Source: Enchytraeus crypticus (Eukaryota > Annelida > Clitellata > Enchytraeida > Enchytraeidae). From it: a stretch of 64,000 nucleotides of DNA. Shown in pieces: positions 60,901 to 64,000 of this stretch. The DNA lies in NCBI GenBank assembly GCA_905160935.1, contig CAJHZI010000518.1, positions 376,001-440,000 of the forward strand, given 5' to 3'. Position numbers and translations under genes: made by a program. The notes under the pieces are model-generated. The model was not told the origin of the DNA and searched no databases. It saw nothing but the letters and a program-made list of their open reading frames with translations. Position 1 is the stretch's first letter. Every line of letters begins with the position of its first letter.

Positions 60901-63312
60901 TACTGCTTTTCTTCTTAAGTATTTTCTTCAACTGAAGCCCTACTTTTGCAATTACTAGATTATGGTCTGAATTAATATCGGCTCCTGGATAAGCCCTTGA
61001 ATTCTTCACACTATTCCTGTACCGTTGCTTTATCAGAATAATTTTATAATATATAATCTATCTGGCATCTTCCCTCGTTTCCGGTGCTTCCTGGTTTCTT
61101 CCATGTGTAACGCCTTCTCTTCTCATGTTTGAACCAAGTGTTGGACACCGCTAATCTCATTCTATTTCAAAAGTTAACCAATTTCTGTCCTCTCTCATTT
61201 CTTTTTCCTAGACCATATTCCCCAACTTCATTGCCATCTCTCCCTTCACCCACCATCGCGTTCCAATCCCCCATAACTATCACTTGATCTGTGACTTTTT
61301 CTCTTTTAATCATTCCTTTTATTTTTTCGTACATCGCTTCAATTTCCTCATCCTCTGAGGCTGATGTAGGCATGTAGATTTGGATAAACACCAAATCTAC
61401 TGGATCTGCTTTGATCTGCACTAACATCAGTCTGTCACTGCACTGAAGAATCTTTGTTACTCGTTCACTTAAATTTCTATCCAATATTATTGCCACACCC
61501 TTCTCCCTTTTATCTCCTCCGGAGTATAAAACCCTGTAACCATCACTTATAAAATCTCCAGTTCCCAACCACCTTACTTCATCATCCCTAGGACATTTAT
61601 TTTCCCTTTCTCCATTTCCCTCTTTACATTTTCTAACTTTCCCCTTTCACTCATAGTTCTCACATTCCATGTGCCCACACTTATCCTTTTAAGGCGCATG
61701 GAATGTCCTCCTGGTATATCTGTGGGGCATCCAAGGTGCCGTCTGGCCGTGGGATTCTTACCACCCCCTCCCTATTTTAAGGGGTGCACGGGACTGGGGG
61801 CGCTCATTTTTGTCGTGATATACCATTATTTTCTTGGGCGATGTGCTTTTTGCCGAGGTGGGCCCCCTATATTTTCCTCAGCTTAGACCCTACCCAACAC
61901 CCTGAATATCTAATCCTGACCTACGGTCTGTTTCCAATCAACAATATTATTTTAAAGAAATTTATGCTTTGTATCTGCCAATATAAATGAGAGAAGAGAT
62001 TGAGACCCAGGTTCCTAATTCTCTATCTTCGTAATTTAACATTCCTAGAAATAAATGAAATGCAGTCAGAAATTTACGTTATTGTACTTTTACAACGTAT
62101 TATGCTGTAGATCATCAGACTGACGCCCACACCTGAGGGTTTAGTGCACGCTTGAGCCGCAGATGATAGCTTACTATTACACCATTTACATTGCTCGGCT
62201 GTTCCCAATAGAACTCCACAACTGTTTCATTGAGAGGATCGCCCTCTATCACTATTGCTGTGATATTACTGTCATCAACGACATCATAAGCAGCTGCAAA
62301 ATCAATTGCATATTTAAAAATAACTGACCGTAACATTAATTCAAAAATATGCCGATAAGTAAATCGAAAAATAGGCCTACATTTATTTATGAAAATACTT
62401 ATGCGTAAATTAAGGTCAGTATTATCAATAGTAACTCTGTGGCATTTAGCATAGAGCGGCGCTTTTTAAATATACATATTAATTGATTGATTGATCAAGA
62501 AAATAGTTAATTGCCGCTGGAGCTAAACAAATTCTGAATTCAGTTTATGGATCACAGACAATGCCTTTCATTGGAATGCAAATGGTTTATCAATAAGTAC
62601 AAGTAAACTATGATTAACATACTTTACCACTAGCAACATAATTAGAGACAAAATATATCTAATGAATATAAAGTATATTCAGAAATCACCAAGCGCAGGA
62701 TATGTCTTACTGAAATACTATATGTAGACCCTGATTATTGTCAATAGAAGAGGATATAGATCTAATGAATGCAATCATTAAGCACATCAATGACGTTATG
62801 ATGTCGGTGATATCGGTAAGGCACTCGACCGCGAATCAGTATGTGCGGGGTTCAAATCCTGGGCTCGCCCGTCACTGACATCGCTTTCGAGTGAGGAAAC
62901 TGACGTTAACATTAGATTTAGCTATTTTTTGCTATGAATATCTGATGAGTTCAGTGTGTAAGCGTGCTGGGTAAAGTCAAGGAATTTTAAATGACTGTTG
63001 CTGAGGTCCTCGATAAATTCCCGGTAGAGCTGATGAGAGAGTAAATCTCGGACATTCACAGGAATGGCTACATGGATAATTGATTAAACTGACTAATGGT
63101 TAAACAAGTGGTATTAAGAATGCTTAAAAGTGAGAGATATCATCATGATCATGTCACTATAATGCGTTTTTAAATTTAAACTATAGGTTTGCCTTTGACA
63201 TTAAATATAGACGTAGTTTTCACAAACCATTATGTATAGTCTTCACAGACAGTATGGCGGGCACACTGCACATGTTCACAACCCCTTGGTACTCTTCATT
63301 GCAGGCTACAAC
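45431..63312 (-). CDS. InR: Gene B: second insulin/IGF receptor-type tyrosine kinase, 3' part (12 exons), 5' part outside window
   Basis: Tandem sister of gene A, upstream of it in the same orientation. Exons: 63312-63228, 62293-62133, 58197-58032, 56849-56735, 55566-55517, 54472-54318, 50956-50892, 50102-49970, 49009-48853, 47912-47783, 46350-46216, 45608-45431. They total 1530 nt (509 residues plus stop), all in phase. It covers FnIII-2 end, FnIII-3, TM, juxtamembrane NPHY and the full kinase, with about 35 residues after the kinase core. VAIK, alpha-C Glu, [11 protein letters not shown] and APE are intact. Differences from the family are ASGSFG in place of GxGxxG and, in the loop, [10 protein letters not shown] with LL for YY. 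It is probably expressed and kinase-competent but regulated differently. The ligand-binding part should lie beyond 64000. Confidence 0.93.
46216..46350 (-). CDS. Gene B exon: kinase C-lobe
   Basis: 135 nt, encoding [20 protein letters not shown], then [20 protein letters not shown]. Donor TT|GTGAGT. Confidence 0.95.
46370..46535. repeat. ATT/GTT trinucleotide-rich stretch
   Basis: Mixed (ATT)n and (GTT)n just upstream (minus strand) of the B C-lobe exon acceptor. Confidence 0.75.
47392..47444. repeat. Short 14-bp tandem repeat
   Basis: Four copies of tatgacaggtgtcg in a gene B intron. Confidence 0.85.
47783..47912 (-). CDS. Gene B exon: DFG and unusual activation loop
   Basis: 130 nt, encoding [32 protein letters not shown] and SQSDVW. 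The first loop tyrosine is kept; the YY pair is LL (TTG TTG). Confidence 0.96.
48655..48800. repeat. Unclassified interspersed repeat
   Basis: Inverted copy of 41800-41940. Lies just beyond the donor of the B catalytic-loop exon. Confidence 0.7.
48853..49009 (-). CDS. Gene B exon: kinase catalytic loop
   Basis: 157 nt, encoding [39 protein letters not shown] and KIG. The catalytic HRD Asp and the Asn are present. Confidence 0.96.
49384..49530 (+). repeat. tRNA-derived SINE in gene B intron
   Basis: Complete plus-strand copy, same family. Confidence 0.85.
49695..49803 (+). mobile_element. RTE 3'-terminal fragment
   Basis: Starts near catacgtggacatgaagagg and ends at the signature plus gagagaga; belongs to the RTE family or its short derivative. 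Confidence 0.75.
49970..50102 (-). CDS. Gene B exon: kinase hinge
   Basis: 133 nt, encoding [36 protein letters not shown] and RRPDSP, homologous to gene A 8191-8323. Confidence 0.95.
50892..50956 (-). CDS. Gene B exon: kinase alpha-C helix
   Basis: 65 nt, encoding [20 protein letters not shown] then MK. The salt-bridge Glu is present. Acceptor TTCAACAG; donor AA|GTAAGT. Confidence 0.95.
51170..52340 (+). mobile_element. CR1/L2-type LINE 3' part, decayed
   Basis: Plus-strand frame pieces [18 protein letters not shown] (near 51315) and a C-terminal [10 protein letters not shown] (near 52005) are typical of CR1/L2/jockey-like RT ends. The 3' end carries a tattgattgattg-type tail. Confidence 0.82.
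52430..52705. repeat. (CAT)n-ended SINE-like repeat, fullest copy
   Basis: Begins catcatcatcatcttccctt, then gaatcccagtttaactaggg, tctggagcataggcgctcac, and ends with agtcgccttctacgacacgt and accggttggtcaattcttc. Reference copy for the family; true orientation is probably minus, ending in (ATG)n. Confidence 0.85.
52993..53260. repeat. (CAT)n-ended SINE-like repeat
   Basis: Second near-full copy, 290 bp from the first. Confidence 0.82.
53865..54110. repeat. SINE-like repeat with agtcgcc core
   Basis: Third copy (caaggtacatatttatactc; agtcgcctcttacggtaggt). Confidence 0.75.
54318..54472 (-). CDS. Gene B exon: kinase N-lobe
   Basis: Encodes [36 protein letters not shown] and KIKVAIK. The first Gly of GxGxxG is Ala; the lysine is present. 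The acceptor ACTATTTCAG and the first exon bases are part of the adjoining minisatellite unit. Confidence 0.94.
54473..54960. repeat. Minisatellite at B kinase exon acceptor (unit about 38 bp)
   Basis: About a dozen imperfect copies containing cactgaaatagtatcatag and gtacagtaatgtgcagta. On the minus strand each copy carries CTATTTCAG|TGTA, the acceptor and first bases of exon 54318-54472. Confidence 0.92.
55517..55566 (-). CDS. Gene B exon: juxtamembrane NPxY exon
   Basis: 50 nt, encoding [20 protein letters not shown] sits where gene A has NPNY and human has NPEY. Phases match both neighbours; acceptor CTTATAG, donor C|GTAAGT. Confidence 0.87.
56735..56849 (-). CDS. Gene B exon: transmembrane helix
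   Basis: Encodes [20 protein letters not shown], then [15 protein letters not shown] and the basic WKKR. One membrane span. Donor AG|GTCAGT. Confidence 0.93.
57155..57350. repeat. (CAT)n-ended SINE-like repeat
   Basis: Copy with an internal deletion between the two halves. Confidence 0.82.
57896..57942. repeat. (AAT)n microsatellite
   Basis: About 15 copies of ATA/AAT, 90 bp from the B FnIII-3 exon donor. Confidence 0.93.
58032..58197 (-). CDS. Gene B exon: FnIII-3, C-terminal half
   Basis: 166 nt, as in gene A. Encodes [35 protein letters not shown] and KYFVIPE, with the conserved Cys and SLAGxGxW motif. Confidence 0.94.
58793..61925 (-). mobile_element. RTE-clade LINE, nearly full length, broken
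   Basis: Minus-strand non-LTR element. 5' part has TWNVRT (near 61660); endonuclease segment 61167-61568 has MGDWNAMVG and [15 protein letters not shown], typical of RTE. Reverse transcriptase segments at 60692-61009, 60468-60698, 59709-60446 ([24 protein letters not shown]) and 59109-59528 ([21 protein letters not shown]). A single-base loss near the FADD box breaks the frame. The 3' end adjoins (CT)n at 58768-58792. It lies inside a gene B intron in gene orientation. Confidence 0.92.
59109..61680 (-). pseudogene. RTE endonuclease/reverse transcriptase pseudogene
   Basis: Five or more in-order reading-frame blocks spell an APE-type endonuclease followed by reverse transcriptase. Stops (for example after LGMMK near 61590) and frameshifts near 61010, 60690, 60450, 59700 and 59530 prevent a full product. 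Confidence 0.9.
62133..62293 (-). CDS. Gene B exon: FnIII-3, first part
   Basis: Encodes [20 protein letters not shown] and [20 protein letters not shown] (compare family W-x-E-P-x-x-P-N-G-L-I). Three codons longer than the gene A exon. Phase-0 donor CAG|GTGTGG. Confidence 0.93.
62795..62932 (+). repeat. tRNA-derived SINE in gene B intron
   Basis: Plus-strand copy missing part of the head; B-box region and tail clear. Confidence 0.83.
63228..63312 (-). CDS. Gene B exon: FnIII-2/3 boundary
   Basis: 85 nt, encoding [20 protein letters not shown] then LSVKTIHN, homologous to gene A 17256-17340. Acceptor TGTTTCAG; donor G|GTTTGT. Confidence 0.92.
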
Positions 63313-64000
63313 CTGAAACAAACAGAAATTCATTTGCAGTGCTAACATGTTCAATCTTCATTTATATGAAGCTGGTGTTCGATACAAAATCTTTAAAAAT
63401 AGCTAATAAGCCTATATTCAGTATTATTATATGTACATTGTAGAATACAATTTTCACAAAAAAATCGTTACTGTTAAATAAGTAAGTTTCAAGATTTAGA
63501 ACCGTGTCGCCTCAAACTGAGGATAATCAATTGTTTGAGAATTTCTATAACTCCTAAAACTTCTATTCTGTACAGAAAAATAGTCAAAATGTAGTCAATA
63601 TAAAGCTAGTCAAATGGGAAGTCAAATACATGTATGTAGTCGGATAGGCAGCGAATAGCTAGTCAAATAGGTAGTCAAATAGATAGACAATTAGGTAGTG
63701 GAATAGGTAGTCAAATAGGTAGTCAATTAGGTAGTGGAATAGGTAGTCAAATAGGTAGTCAATTAGGTAGTGGAATAGGTGGTCAAATATGTAGTCAATT
63801 AGGTAGTGGAATAGGTAGTCAATTAGGTAGTGGAATAGGTAGTCATATAGGTAGTCAATTAGGTAGTGGAATAGGTAGTCAAATAGGTAGTCAATTAGGT
63901 AGTGGAATAGGTAGTCATATAGGTAGTCAATTAGGTAGTGGAATATGTACACGCAGTGTATACCGTAATCTTTTATCATTCATGAGCATTGTAAATCGTG
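63313..64000. other. Gene B intron running off the window
   Basis: No exon seen; contains the minisatellite at 63645-63950. The next exon (insert domain/FnIII-2) must lie beyond 64000. Confidence 0.7.
63645..63950. repeat. Minisatellite in the left-most B intron seen here
   Basis: Copies of aggtagtcaattaggtagtg with gaataggtagtcaaat, about 36 bp per full unit. Its long reading frame is only repeat translation. Confidence 0.9.

Noticed and set aside
45431-63312. Gene B as a pseudogene
   Set aside because: All 12 exons keep frame, consensus splice sites and the catalytic residues. The changes are substitutions at regulatory positions, not disabling breaks.
63659-63979. 106-residue frame of repeated YLFDYLFHYLID
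   Set aside because: Translation of the 36-bp minisatellite, with no start context and intronic.

Overview
This is intron-rich, AT-rich animal DNA, almost certainly from an invertebrate. It is spliced, packed with (TA)n tracts, minisatellites, SINE-like repeats, RTE- and CR1/L2-type LINE fragments and Tc1/mariner elements, and it has no bacterial features. I cannot fix the phylum from sequence alone.

The only host genes I can support are two insulin/IGF-receptor-type receptor tyrosine kinases, head to tail on the minus strand. Gene A (37393 down to 1322) is complete. I rebuilt 27 coding exons whose phases all join, giving 4869 nt including the stop, or 1622 residues (1630 with an alternative exon-15 acceptor). 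The order is signal peptide, L1, cysteine-rich region, L2, three fibronectin-III domains with the insert domain carrying a CCxC cysteine cluster, one transmembrane helix, a juxtamembrane NPNY, a kinase with all catalytic motifs, and a tail of about 300 residues. Gene B (63312 down to 45431) is the 3' part of a sister gene: 12 exons and 509 residues, running off the right edge of the window. Seven of its exons have exactly the lengths of their gene A counterparts (85, 166, 65, 133, 157, 130 and 135 nt), so the pair arose by tandem duplication.

The two copies have diverged in regulation. Canonical insulin receptors carry Y-x-x-x-Y-Y in the activation loop. A keeps the YY pair but has Ile at the first tyrosine; B keeps the first tyrosine but has LL for YY. 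A has a long tail with YQLM (YxxM type), YLNQ (YxN type) and seven tandem 11-residue repeats. B stops soon after the kinase, inside a threefold 56-bp DNA repeat.

Layout. 1-1321 is the 3' flank of A (repeats, possible poly(A) signal). 1322-37393 is gene A; its introns hold RTE and CR1/L2 LINE pieces, a Tc1 element (14472-15855), a long-TIR mariner-like element (23136-23916), SINEs, and minisatellites at 28353-29760 and 30203-30640. 37394-45430 is intergenic, with no recognised gene. 45431-63312 is gene B, with a nearly full-length but broken RTE element at 58793-61925, a CR1/L2 LINE at 51170-52335, and a minisatellite at 54473-54960. 63313-64000 is the next B intron with another minisatellite.

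The most unusual structural signal is that three minisatellites (next to A exons 6 and 7 and B's first kinase exon) begin at the exon edge, and their repeat unit contains the 3' splice site. A SINE tail also appears to supply the pyrimidine tract of the A transmembrane exon. Introns longer than 300 bases that have no repeat entry below showed me only unstructured AT-rich sequence.
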